Of a DNA stretch of 64,000 nt, positions 1-11,059 are shown piece after piece. Every line of letters begins with the position of its first letter. Within the stretch, counting starts at the first letter, position 1. The DNA is from Panax quinquefolius (taxonomy: Eukaryota; Streptophyta; Magnoliopsida; Apiales; Araliaceae): the NCBI GenBank assembly GCA_020205615.1, contig CM035153.1, forward strand, positions 100,709,735 through 100,773,734. The letters run 5' to 3'. The notes under the pieces were generated by a model. That model had not been told where the DNA came from and made no database searches. It saw only the letters and a program-made list of their open reading frames with translations. The position numbers and the translations under genes were made by a program.

Positions 1-131
1 AGGTCTCTGTTAGATATTGGGCGGTTGTGCCCCATTCTCGTTATATCTTTTGATAGGCCTTTGTTAGTTATTGGGCAGTTGTGCCCCATTTCCCTGTATT
101 TTCTAGTTGTACACAGAGATGATGTATTTAG
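1..131. repeat. Leader of the antisense ORF with a 54-bp direct repeat
   Basis: A 20-bp block containing GTTGTGCCCCATT occurs at 17-36 and again, with one change, at 71-90, so the unit is 54 bp. No ORF or promoter element is clear here. It is either the leader of the antisense ORF that follows or inner sequence of the Tat-like element. Confidence 0.5.
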
Positions 132-1978
132 ATGATTATGTACTTAGGAATGTATGTATACTATTTTCCATTCTCTACATCATATTCTCATCTGTTGTTT
201 ATCATGCATGCATTATGTTATGGACATGCATTTCCAGAGATGAGTTTAGCTTTGACCCTTAGATGTTCTTATGACACGGTCCTACGGATGTCTTCATTAA
301 CAGTTAGCCGGATTGAGCATACCCCACCAGTATTAGTGGCTTCTTCCTTGAGATTATGGTATAACAGTTTATTCTCCCTAGATCGGGTGACAGTTGATCA
401 GCTATTACGACACTCTATGACCCTCATAACATTTTAAGTTCCATCGGGCTTTGTAGAGAGCATGCTGGAGCATTGGGTACCAAATAGGCGGGTATTCAGA
501 TTTGATACCCAGGAGTTGACTCCCACCTTGGAGGAGTATGAGCATCTTATAGACTTGCCATTGGATAGGCCTTGCGCTCGGATGGTTGTCGGTGATATGA
601 GCCGATAGTTTATGACCTTTATAGGCTTGAGGCGCAGAGTTGCCCTAGACAAGATTTCCTCGGGGCATGTAGTGTCCATGAGTTTCTTGTTTGACAGATT
701 TGGGTCTTAGACAGCTATCTGCGATACTCTGGGGACTTCACCATTTTTGAGGGTGATTGGCATATCGCCAGTGTAGACATACTCTTGATGTGTATAGTGG
801 TTTATCTTTACATGTCGTTGTACATGGACTACCTGGATATCAACGTGATCGTGGTAGTTTGTGCTCTCCGGTAGGGACATACCATTTTATCGATGATTCT
901 GGCAAAGAGCTTGAGGTCGTCCACGTATTGCTATACCTATTCTATGGGGATGTTTATAAGCAGTTCAGTCTTGTTGTACGTGTGGCTTATGACACACTTG
1001 AAACCGATTGACACTTTTAGACTCCATGGGTATTGTTTCTCCCATGAGATAGCCATATCACAATCCTTTCAGCCGGCTGAGTGTACAGACGCAGCTTCTT
1101 GGTCGGCTTTTTTATCAAGGATTGAGGACCCATTTGATATTTAGCCGTGTTCAGGGCTCAGCTCTCCCTACAGCTTTATTACTCATGCAGCTGGCATGGA
1201 TTATCTTCCCCTGACCAGTTTAAGGGGTGTGACCGCATATCATCCACAGGCTGTTATGGCACAGTTTGACAAGTTTCAGGATGTTCATCCCTTTAACGGG
1301 GCAATGGGTTAGCGTTTATCATCTCAGCTTCTGTCAGCAGAGGATTTGTCCAAGATTTATGCATGTTGGACTCGTCAAGAGAGTGTTGACTTTTTGACTA
1401 GCTATCCAGGTCCCTCTATAGAGTATTTTGCATGGTTAGAGGTAGATATTGCATCGGCTTGGGTTGTATCCTAAGAGCTAGGTATTGATTCTGATGATGG
1501 GGAGTCTATGGAGTACCTTGATTCTCCCACTGAGGATGAGTTATTTACTAGTTTGTCAGTAGCTCTGGTTGATTCCCCCAATATTCCTACTACAATGACT
1601 CCACATTCTGCAAAGTATTTAGAGCAGAGTTTACATCTAATGACGTTTGAGATGGATCAGGCTAGGGCCTTGACGTTGATAGCTCTTTTTGATAGAGATG
1701 ATGCTTTAGCTTACAGGGATACCATTGTTGTTGAGCGGGATGAGGCTCTTGCTACCCGAGATGCTGCCACTATAGATAGTACTACATTGAGATCTCATAC
1801 TACTGACATTATTATAGAGATGAGTGCATTCATCGATGAGCACGGTAGCACCATGTAGATGGCCATAGATCTCCTAGCTCGTGTGGATACCCTAGGGCAG
1901 GAGCTCATAGATTTACCTCTATCTACTGAGAGGGATGCTATGTTAAACTTGATGGCTCGCTTATCCACTGGTTTGTAG
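132..1978 (+). pseudogene. DUF7745-like antisense ORF of the Tat-like element
   Basis: The plus-strand frames 132-437, 440-608, 893-1144, 1145-1310 and 1508-1978 read as successive pieces of one protein, broken by at least one frameshift (about 435) and several stops (about 606, 1144, 1311, 1471, 1856). Visible pieces are a segment with EHWVPNRRVFRF and PTLEEYEHLIDLP, a middle segment with a short conserved tail, GVTAYHPQAVMAQF, and a C-terminal charged stretch with repeated RDDALAYRD / RDEALATRD that should form a coiled coil. This layout resembles the plant DUF7745 / plant-mobile-domain-like proteins carried by retrotransposons. It runs opposite to gag-pol and sits downstream of integrase. 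The function of the family is unknown. The match is from memory of the family, not a search. Confidence 0.6.
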
Positions 1979-2339
1979 ATTAGCTTTGATTTTCTTACAT
2001 AGACTAGGTTAGCCATTTTTGTCATGTACAGGACACATTGTATATATCAAACAGTATTATATGGCAAGGAAATATGTTTTGATCCACTTCCCTTTTAGAT
2101 ATGCCTTGTTACTTGCTTGATGGTTGCCTATTGTCCAGGCCTTGTGATCTTGATGTATTCTGAACTCCTCCTTGATGGATGGACATTGAGATATCTCAAG
2201 ATCTTTCAGAATGGATCTTTGATCTTTGTATTCCCCTACCCTTTGGTGTCTTGGGACTGGTTTCTAAAGGTGGTTATGGAGAGGATTTTGGCTTTCCTCT
2301 CTGAGGTTGACTACCCCACAAATGGTCATTGGTACTCCC
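1979..2339. other. Noncoding spacer in the Tat-like element
   Basis: This lies between the antisense ORF and the repeat block. It is AT-rich with no convincing coding potential. A 98-codon open frame over 2117-2413 is hydrophobic, low in complexity and runs into the repeat array, so it is not called as a gene. Confidence 0.5.
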
Positions 2340-2990
2340 TTGTATGGAGGAGACCAGGTAGTTCCAACTCTTATAGATTGGTATTTCTCTTTGAGGATTC
2401 AACCATAGCTTAGATGGTCACCGGTTTTTCTCCCATTTGTGTGAGGAGACCAGGTAGTTCCATCCCTTTGGTCTAAGCCAGTGAGGTGTGATTTAACCGC
2501 CCTACAAATGGTCGTCGATGTATTCCCGTGTATTTGGGAGATCAGGTAGTTCCATCTCTTATGGTTTGGCTGGAAAGGTTAAAGATGATCCCAGTACCAT
2601 TGAGAGGGTTTTGTGTTTTTGGAAGGGGTAAGACCGCACCGTAAATGGCTACCTACATACTCCCATTGATGAGGGGGAGATCAGGTCTGTGTAGTTCCAA
2701 CCTAGCGTGAAAAGGTTAAAAGTTGTATGTGGTAAAAAGTGTGGAGAGATGTTTTTTTATAAAGGTTAGACTGAACCATAAATCGCTGCCTACGTACCAT
2801 TGATAAGGGGGAGATCAGGTCTGCACAATTCCATCCTAGCATGAAAAGGTTGAAAGTTGTATATGGTAAAGAGTGTGGAGAGATGTTTTTTTTTGTTTTT
2901 TTTTTGTAGTTAGACCAGACCATAAAATGGCTGCCTAAGTACTCCCGTTTATTGGGGAGATCAGTTCTGCGTAGTTCGTCCCTGATGGGA
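2340..2990 (+). repeat. Diverged tandem repeats, GGAGATCAGGT...AGTTCCA type
   Basis: Six diverged units carry AGAYCAGGT followed by AGTTCCA or AGTTCG. The core AGAYCAG begins at about 2351, 2447, 2539, 2678, 2812 and 2958. Units are 92-96 bp at first and 134-146 bp in the right half. The right-hand units also share a GGCTGCCTACGTA-like block. I recall similar blocks between integrase and the 3' LTR of Tat-type elements in other plants. The repeat lies between the integrase end (3079) and the antisense ORF. Confidence 0.65.
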
Positions 2991-3078
2991 CAAACTGATG
3001 TGGTAAGAAAGGTTTTGAAAACCTGAGTTGAATGATGGATTGATGATTCAGAACCAGGATGTTGATTTGCAGGTAACT

Positions 3079-4144
3079 TCATACATAATACCGTTTCACG
3101 GTGTCCGAGCTTATGAGTTGGGGAAATTCCTCGCCATCCATTTCTTTTAATCTGAGGGCTCCTTCTGTCAATACCTCCTTGACAATAAATGGGCCTTCCC
3201 AATTTGGGGCAAATTTTTCTTTAGATTGATCTTAGTTGTCAAGGACCTTCTTCAAGACCAAGTCATTTTGTTTGAACTTCTGTAGCCGGACTTTCTTATT
3301 GTAGGATCGAGCGATCCTCTGTTGGTATAATTGACCATGGAAGATGGTTGTGGCCTGCCTTTCATCCATCAGAGATAATTGGTGGTATCGATCTTGTAAC
3401 CATTGGTCTTCATCCATTTGAGCATCTATCAAAATTCTCAGGAATTCCATTTCTACTTCTATGGGGAGCACTGCTTCCATGCCATAGGTTAATGAGTAGG
3501 GGGTTGCCCCAGTGGAAGTGTGCATTGATGTTCTGTAGGCTAATAGAGTCAGAGGCAACAGGTCAGGCCATCCTTTCTGATTTGCGGACATCTTTTTCAT
3601 TATCTTTTTGATATTCTTTTTAGCCACTTCAACAGAACCATACATCTTTAGACAATAGATGACAGAGTTAAGATGCTTGATGTGGAATTTACTGCATAAT
3701 TCCTCCATCATTTGGTTGTTGAGGTTTTTGGCATTGTCTGATGCAATCACCTTTGGTTGTCTGTATTGACAAAGGACATTATTTCTGATAAAACCAATAA
3801 TCACCTCTTTAGTAACCCTAAGGGAAGAGGCTGCTTCTACCCACTTGGTGAAGTAGTCGATCATGGTTAAGATGAACCGTTAACCGTTGCTGGCTTTGGG
3901 ATCGATTGGCCCGATCACGTCCATTCCCCATATTGAGAAGGGCCAGGGCAAACTCATATTGTGGAGCTCCCTTGGAGGGGGTGTGGATAGCATTCCCATG
4001 AATTTGGCATTGATAACATCTCTTGACGTGGTCATCATAGTCAGCTTTAAGAGAAAGCCAGTAATAACATGTTCTTAAGATCTTCTTGACAAGTAGAGTG
4101 CCGCTCATGTTTGGGATGCATACTCCACCATGGATTTCATCCAT
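3079..4144 (-). pseudogene. Integrase of the Tat-like element
   Basis: Read on the minus strand, 4144-3818 holds the zinc-binding head: a His-containing start EIHGGVC and the pair CYQCQIHG. The catalytic core is in 3864-3232. The three acidic positions are visible: D in IDYFTKWVEAA, D in VIASDNAKN, and E in GSVEVAKKNIKKI. Downstream is PFIVKEVLTEGALRLKEMDG and a stop at 3079-3081, the usual end of pol in this group. The head and core are in different frames, overlapping at about 3818-3864, and an in-frame stop lies near 3230. Integrase would splice the cDNA into the host genome. This copy cannot make one continuous protein. Confidence 0.85.
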
Positions 4145-4156
4145 GATTCTCTAGGC

Positions 4157-5400
4157 TTAGTCTTTATCTAAACACCTTAGAAGGCCTAGTCCCGCATCCC
4201 TTTTATAGAGTTCGGCTCCGCTCAGATAGAATTTTATGGCCATTCTATGGATCCGCTTTCTTTCAACTTGATTCTCCCCAGTGAGCGTAGATCCATCTCG
4301 TAGATACTCTTTGATAGAGTGATACCAAGGGTGTTGGATGGGAGGTAGCTCATCCGATACTTCTCCGATGTAATTCTCATAACCTGGGGCCTTTTGCCCG
4401 GCAAAGGTGATATTTGGCATGTCTTCCTTATCAGATATATTGATCAAGGATGCCAAGGTTGTTAATACATCTGCAAAGTCATTCCTATTCCGAGGAATGT
4501 GGATGAAGGTTGCTAATACCCCAGTGGTTTATTTGATTACCAACTCAGAATCTCCAAAGACAGTTAACTGTTTGACGCCCATGGATTGGGCTAGTTTTAA
4601 CCCCATGATACAGCTTTCATACTCAGCTGTGTTGTTAGTGTTGACAAACTGCAATGTGATAGCAATGGGATACTACTCTCCCAAGATAGATACTAGAACT
4701 TCTCCAGCTCTGGCATCTTCCATGAATACAGCTCCATCAAGATACATTCTCCATGGTTGGATTGTATCCTCCTGATGGTGTTGCTGAATTATCATTACCC
4801 CTTTATTGGGGAAATATGTTTCCAAGGGTTTGAAATCCCCAGATGGTGCAGCGGCCAGTTAATCTGCAATTCCTTGACCTTAGATAGACTTTTGAGTCAC
4901 GTAGATAATGTCAAATTGTTGGAGGATTAACTGCCATTTGGAAAATAGACAATTCAACATAGGTTTACTGAATACATACTTAAGAGGATCCATGCGGGAT
5001 ATTAGAGGGGTTGTATGACCGTGGAGATAATGTTGTAATCTCATGGAAACCCATGTTAATGCACAACAAGTTTTTTCAATCAAGGTATACTTGTGTTCAC
5101 TAATGCTGAACCTTTTGCTAAGGTATTTGATAACTCTTTCTTGGCCTAAATCATCTTTTTATCCCAGTATGCAGCCCATGGCATTGCCATTGATTGACAG
5201 GTACATAAATAGGGGAACACTATCCATGGGAGGTACTAAGACAGGAGCTTTTACTAATTGCTCTTTGATGGAAAGGAATGCTTTTTGACACTCTTCGTTC
5301 CATTTCTTAGAGGAGTTCTTCCTCAACAACTTGAAGATGGATTCATAAGTTGCTGTGAGTTTAGAGATGAATCGGCTGATGAAGTTGATTCTTCCCAGAA
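4157..5400 (-). pseudogene. RNase H region and linker of the Tat-like element
   Basis: The frame 5083-4880 contains EKTCCALTWVSMRLQHYLHGHTTP in part, followed by SRMDPLKYVF and a tail near FDIIYVTQKSI, typical of the segment joining RT to RNase H. Segments between 4880 and 4457 are heavily interrupted. The frame 4456-4157 (99 codons) is the linker into integrase, with PWYHSIKEYL and LYKRDAGLGLLRCLDKD. RNase H would degrade the RNA strand during cDNA synthesis. Several stops and frame changes mean no activity is expected. Boundaries between domains are approximate. Confidence 0.72.
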
Positions 5401-5422
5401 ATCCCTGTATTTCCCTTTTTGT

Positions 5423-6398
5423 CTAGGGTATGGGCATCTCAGTAATGGCTTGGATTTTGGCAGGATCCAGCTCAATGCCTTTGTAGCTTACTAGGAATCC
5501 TAGCAACTTGCCTGACTTGACGTTGAAGGCGCACTTGGCTGGATTTATCTTCAAGTTGTACTTACGCACCCGATTGAAGAGATTTTTGAGATGATCTATG
5601 TGGTCTTCTTCCCTTTGGGACTTGACAATAATGTCATCAACATATACTTCTATCTCTTTGTGCATTAAATCATAGAAAAGAGCCATCATGGCTTGCTGAT
5701 AGAAGGCTTCGACATTGATGAGGTCGAATGACAACCTTCTGTAGCAAAAGGTTCCTAAAGGAGTGATGAATGTTGTCTTCTCCTTGTCCTCTTCAGCAAC
5801 CATGATTTGGTGATACCCAGCAAAGTAGTCAATAAAGGAGTACATGTCATACTAAGCTGTATTGTCAATGAGTATATGGATAAACGGTACAGAAAAGTTG
5901 TCTTTGAGACAAGCTTTGTTTAGATCCATGTATTCCATGCATACTCGAACCTTCCCTTCGGGTTTAGGTACTGGAACTATGTTTGATAGCCACTCAGGGT
6001 ATGTTGATGCCGGCTTGAAATTGTTTCATAATTTCTTCTTTGACTTTCAAACTCCACTCAGGTTTTAATCGCCTGAGTTTCTATTTGACTGGCTTGAATC
6101 CCTCTTTGATGGGAAGGTGATGAATGACGATGTCAGTTGATAAACCAATTATGTCTTCACGAGACCATGCAAACACATCTTGGAATTGGGACAATAGTGC
6201 AACCATGTCATTCCTTTGGCTTGGGGTAAGGTCCATGCCAATCTGGATTTGTTTGGGGTTTTTTGAGGTTCTAAGGTTGAAAGAGGAGGTCTGATCCTGG
6301 TTTGTCTTGGGTTTGTCTTCGACCCATTCTTTGATCTCCTCAGGCACCTCATAGTCCTCTTGTTCAATCTCCATCAAGTTAGAGTCCAACTTTACATC
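5423..6398 (-). pseudogene. Reverse transcriptase of the Tat-like element
   Basis: The frame 6416-6081 gives the RT lead-in: DVFAWSREDIIGLSTDIV, then HHLPIKEGFKPVK. The stretch 6080-5850 contains VPVPKPEGKVRVCMEYMDL with stops on either side, the first RT motifs. The frame 5845-5423 (140 codons) holds FIDYFAGYHQI and the active-site box YVDDIIVK, so the catalytic YxDD is still there. The part that is normally a conserved MPFGLKNA-type box has changed. The upstream part of this gene was cut by the Tekay insertion: the junction is at 6398/6404, and the reading resumes on the other side at about 23943. Confidence 0.85.
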
Positions 6399-6403
6399 AA
6401 AGT
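6399..6403. repeat. Left target site duplication (AAAGT) of the tandem Tekay element
   Basis: AAAGT directly precedes the LTR start TGTAAGACC at 6404 and is repeated exactly at 23938-23942 after the last LTR end. Five bp is the usual size for Ty3/gypsy. Confidence 0.9.
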
Positions 6404-7725
6404 TGTAAGACCCCAACTTATTATTAATGAAATTTAATTTTCTCTATTTATTATTTTGAAATAGTAAGGGTTGATTTGATTAATGTGGATAGTTAGGGGT
6501 AAGATACGCAAATATTTCAAAATAAGCAAGTGGTTATAAAATATTCATTGTTGTCGGGAATATTCGTTTGGTCGTGGAATATTAAATCGCTTCGGGGAAT
6601 ATTAATTTACAATGCCGACCGTGTGTGGGCCCCATGCTGAAAGCGATTGGATGAAGAAAACGACAAATATAAGTTGTTTAAAAATAATCTACGTAGTTAT
6701 TACAAGTTAATCTTGTTAAAATACCCTGTGGTTAAAACACGATGCTTTGCAGTGATTGCACCAATTATTGATTCTTACGTACGTGAAGGCACTACTCAAT
6801 AATGGTTACGATAATTCTTATTCAATTATTTTATTGAGTTAATAATTCTGCGTTGATATTTTATATTCATTGTTGTTTGATAATTGTCATTACACGATTT
6901 TTCATTATCGAAGCAATAATTCATATTATCTGAATAATATTATTAGATAACATTATTGGCAATGTCTAGAAAGTTACATCTAAGGAGAGGTTTGGTCACC
7001 TAATTGCGCCAAGATGAAGAAATTCTTATTGGAAAGCCCCTCTTTCTGAACCGCCTCGGTTGTCAATATTGTGATTACGTAATATTATTTGTGAATAATT
7101 AATTATTGATTCATATGATGAGAAAAATATTGATTTTATGTGGATATAGATGGAGAAAATTTTTATTGTGACAATTGTTGAAAATTGAAATTTTATCTTT
7201 TTCGATAAAATAATTCATTTAAATATATTATTATATGTTAATAATATAATAATGGTGATATTTTTACAACGAATGTGGGATATATGAGTATCTGAGGAGG
7301 AAGAGTATTTTTGTTGCAATAAATGTTTAAAACATGTTAAACATGTCGGTGGACCCCATTTATTATTTGAAATTTGATTATAACTTTGTAAAATCGCTTG
7401 GTTTGTGGATTTACATCAATTTCTATTTGGAATTTGGAAAAACTTTCTTACGTAAAGTTGTAGAGAATTGAATTTCCTATAAAAAACGCGAGATTCAATT
7501 TTCTGAAGAAAGGACTATTTATTATGAATTATTGAAGTTAGAAGCTCAAAATAATTGATTTTGGAAGTTTAAAATATTTAAAATTAGAAAAACATTTTTC
7601 TTACTTTTTCTAGAATGTGGCATGTGTTTGATGGCTGAAATCAGATTCTAGGCATGTGTAGAAAATTTATATAATTATATTATTAATTTATTAAATTTTA
7701 CTGCTTTGGTGTTCTAGCAATTTCC

Positions 7726-7734
7726 TATAAATAG
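7726..7734 (+). promoter_or_regulatory. TATA box of LTR A
   Basis: TATAAATAG in the context TTTCCTATAAATAGGGTGCTT. The same box occurs in LTR B (15162-15170), LTR C (22591-22599), the right-end LTR (63669-63677) and, inverted, in the reverse LTR (35042-35050). Its conservation across diverged LTRs supports it as the core promoter. Transcription would start about 30 bp downstream. Confidence 0.75.
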
Positions 7735-8389
7735 GGTGCTTAGGTTAGAATTGAAAATCACACCGTAAATCAAGTTTTCTCTCTATATTATCGAGCGTAT
7801 TCTTGTGAGTATTTTGAGTATACTTTGAGTATTGCTATACTGATGTGCAAGTCCAAGTCATAGCCTTTATATCCTGTTTAAATTTAGAAGATCTTGATCT
7901 TTCGAGGTAAGGGATGTTATTTTCTTCTCAAATGATATTATTTCTTCAATATCATTATCTTTGAAATATTGGTTGGAATTTTTATCAAATTTGGAACTTT
8001 TTCATGTCGGGTTACTATTCACGAGTTACTATTCATGAGTTACTATGCACGAGTTACTATTCACGAGTACTATTCATGAAGCGTGAAGATGTTTTTTGTG
8101 GAATTTCTATCTTTTGGTGTCGAGTTACTATTCACGTATACTGGCACTATTCACCTCAAAAAATAAAATTTCTTCTTTTTGTCCAAAATATCTATTCGGA
8201 TACTAGCTTTGATTGTATCCATGTTTTGATCATTCTTGAATTTTACACCACTTTGTGATTATTTTTGAGGTATTTTTGGATGGATAAAACAAAATACTAA
8301 TCCTTAATCCTTAATCCTTGTCATTTTGTTTCACTTGGATTCGTTTCTTTAAAATATTTTTCATCATCTTCATCTTAAATGATGATATT

Positions 8390-8525
8390 ATGGAATATCT
8401 TTGGCACGTAGTGCAAAGATGAATGATTTCTGAAGAATATCTTTGGTAGTAGTGCAAAGATGAGCAGTGTTTAGATGAACATGACCAATCGATGAATATC
8501 TTTGGCACAGAGTGCAAAGATGAAT
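8390..8525 (+). repeat. Imperfect hairpin repeats in LTR A
   Basis: Three copies of an AATATCTTTGG...TAGTGCAAAGATGA unit. Each contains ATCTTTG and its complement CAAAGAT separated by about 10 nt, so each can fold into a 7-bp stem. The same triple occurs in LTR B (15820-15960) and LTR C (23255-23390), and more copies occur in the reverse LTR (33240-33550). Confidence 0.75.
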
Positions 8526-9077
8526 ATTTGATTCGGATGTATATTGATTGATGTTACAGGATAAAAGATGAGCGATGAACTTTTAAATTCATACATAGAA
8601 GATAGTAGTTTGCATTCTCTACTTAACTCTTCTAATGAATTATTATTCACATTGCGAATATTGATTTAAAATTTGTTGTCTATTGTATTCTATTAGATTT
8701 TTCCACATTGTTGAAGACTAACGATAATTTGTTGTATATTATCTTAGTCATAATATTCTTTCTTGGGCTAGTTGAGCTCACCCTTTTTTTTTGTTCCATT
8801 TTTCTTCTCGGGAGGCGAGAATATAAGCGAAATGCGAGTCTGGGGTATGGAATGAAGGTTTTAGAAAGAATTGTTTAGTAGTCCTCACCATTTTGTAAAA
8901 TAATGAATCAATAAATGTGATGAGGATTTATTTGAGTATAGATATTGTCTAGAAGATAATATTTGTATTCAAACTCACAGCTTTACTGATTTGTAATAAT
9001 AAAGTTGTAGTTGTTTACATACCATGTATTGACAATTCGTAATAGGTGATGTATACCTATTTTGGGGGCGTCACAGT

Positions 9078-9090
9078 TGGTATCGAGCTT
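9078..9090 (+). other. Primer binding site, first internal region
   Basis: TGGTATCGAGCTT starts two bases after the LTR end at 9075. It matches the initiator-Met tRNA type of PBS (TGGTATCAGAGC) with changes. The second internal region has a decayed version at 16514-16526. Confidence 0.7.
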
Positions 9091-9279
9091 AGGGATATGA
9101 TCTCAAGGGAGATCGGGGAATAGAACTAGGAGGGAGAGACGAGTAAATCCTTCGCTAGTGTGTCCTACCTAAGCTTATTTTTTTGTTGGTCAAGATATAA
9201 GGATATTATGTGATATATTGATTTCCTTAATTAACCCTTGTTTTATGACAATGATTTGAGAATGTCGATTGAGAATATT

Positions 9280-10420
9280 AACAATGGAAATGAGACCGTG
9301 GAGACGCTTTGTACTCACAAACGAGGAGAACGTGCAACAGTTAGCAATGTTCCTCCAAAGAACAACACCACCGAAAGCGGATGATGAGCGATGGGATGTT
9401 TAGAAGTTTTTGCGATTCATACAAAATCGACGAGGAGACTCGTATTCAAAATACTGGGAGGAAATGATAGCAATTCACGGGTTGTCACAACCAAGCAGCT
9501 TCAAAGAGTTGGGACCACCGAATTTAAGGAAAGCCGGATCCGATCATGGCGGAAACATGGGTCAAAACAAATTACCAAGATATTCGATGTCTTGGGATGT
9601 ACGTAAGAAACGAGAGGTTCCATTCGCCACCTTCATGTTCCGTGGCGAGGCGGACTCTTTTGGTGGGAGTCATGAAGCGTACCCATCCACCCTTTTCAAA
9701 GGCATGTCTTGGGTGACATTTCAGAATTATTTAATGACAAATACTTTCACGAAAGTGTTAAATCATATGAAGGAAGTGGAGTTCATCGATTAGAACAAAT
9801 CAACATGGCGGTGTCTCGAAGACGAGGCAAAGTTTGCGAGTTATCGGTTTGCACCTCATTTGGTGGAGAATGAGGAACGTATGACGCGGATGTTTTGAGA
9901 GGTTTGAAACCCGGCGTACAACAATATCTCATTTCTCATAAATTTTCTCTCTATTCGATGTTGTAAATGAGGCTCAATTATTAGAGCGAGATAATCTGGT
10001 ATGGTCAATGAGGGACCATAACCGAGGATCGTACCGAGATAGCGATCAATGAATAATGATAACCAAATGGAGAAAAGCGAGACGGACAAAAATGGTAACC
10101 ACTCTGGTGGTAATCATGGCCATGAAAATAGAAGAAGCGAGTCGAGGAGATTTTAAAAGAGGAGATTTAACAATGACCATGTGAAGACAGCGGTCTTGGC
10201 GAAAGAATCGGTTCTAAGGGAGGAGAAACGACCACCGGTCATATGCTACAAATGCGGAAAAGAGGACATATCATCAAAACCGCCCTACAACAGTTCAAGG
10301 TATGCTATAATTGTGGAAAAGAAGGACATATCGCTTCGAGATTATGCGATAGCGAAACCTAGTTCAATGAGGGACGGTGACTCAAAAGATCTGTCCCGAA
10401 AAGTCAAAGTCAACGATTAG
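9280..10420 (+). pseudogene. gag of the Tekay element, copy 1
   Basis: Frames covering 9391-9793 and onward give the capsid-like gag domain: QITKIFDVLGCT, then VPFATFMFRGEAD, SHEAYPSTLFKGMSW and, after an in-frame stop near 9793, a segment ending in GLKPGVQQYLISHKF. Two zinc knuckles follow at 10245-10350. The first reads CYKCGKED and has lost its later ligands, and the second is also damaged. Gag would package the RNA and form the particle. It is broken by several indels, so no product is expected. Its start is unclear, probably near 9260 (after GAGAATGTCGATTGAG). Confidence 0.8.
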
Positions 10421-10439
10421 GGAAGAGCGTTTGTTGTGA

Positions 10440-10844
10440 CCGGTCATAATCGAGAACCCAAACGAGGTGATCACGGGTAAGCTATTTATAAATTCTTGCG
10501 AAGTTTATACCTTACTTGATACCGGTGCTACCCATTCATTTATCTCTCCTGCTTGTGCTCAACGTTTAAACTTGACTCCGGAGAAATTAGACTTTGACCT
10601 ATCTGTGGAAACTCCGTTAGGAGAAACTTTCATCACATCCACTGTTTATAAATCTTGTTTGATTCAAGTTGGCACCATCACCTTACCTGTTGACCTTATC
10701 TCTTTAAAGATACTTGCTTTTGATGTGATTTTAGGGATTGATTGGTTAACTACTCATCATGCCAAAATTGATTGTTTTCGTAAGGTTGTTAGTTTTCATA
10801 TTCCTAACCAACCATTGAACAAATTCAAGCAACTAAACCATTAA
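10440..10844 (+). pseudogene. Aspartic protease of the Tekay element, copy 1
   Basis: An open frame of 125 codons at 10467-10844 shows the active site LLDTGATHSFIS and, further on, FDVILGIDWLTTHHAKIDC, both typical of retroelement aspartic proteases. It would cut the Gag-Pol precursor. The frame is open over the whole domain, but it is not joined in frame to gag upstream or RT downstream, where frameshifts occur near 10440 and 10850. Confidence 0.85.
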
Positions 10845-11059
10845 AATCAATCAACATCATATCTAATCATAAAGCTATTCGTTTATTGAAAAACGGATGT
10901 CAAGCTTTCTTAGCCCATGTTATGGATTTGAATAAAGACACGCCAAATTTGAATAATATTCCCTGTTGTTATTGACTTTCCCGTACGATTTCAAGAACTT
11001 CCGGTCTACCCCCGAACGTGAAGTTGAATTCTTTATTGATCTTGAACTGATACGAAGCC

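Larger units (their letters stand above)
6404..9075 (+). repeat. Left outer LTR (LTR A) of the tandem Tekay element
   Basis: 2672 bp, TG...CA ends. It holds a TATA box at 7726-7734, an array of GAGTTACTATTCACGAG-like units at 8004-8075, a hairpin repeat array at 8390-8525 and a conserved terminal block GATGTATACCTATTTTGGGGG. There is no coding potential beyond short chance ORFs. It differs from LTRs B and C mainly by short indels. Confidence 0.93.

Noticed and set aside
2117..2413. 98-codon plus-strand ORF
   Set aside because: Hydrophobic low-complexity peptide that overlaps the repeat array; no family resemblance.
8311..8517. Short LTR ORF with repeated SSLHY/CTT peptides (also in LTRs B and C)
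   Set aside because: Translation of the hairpin repeat array; frames differ between LTRs.
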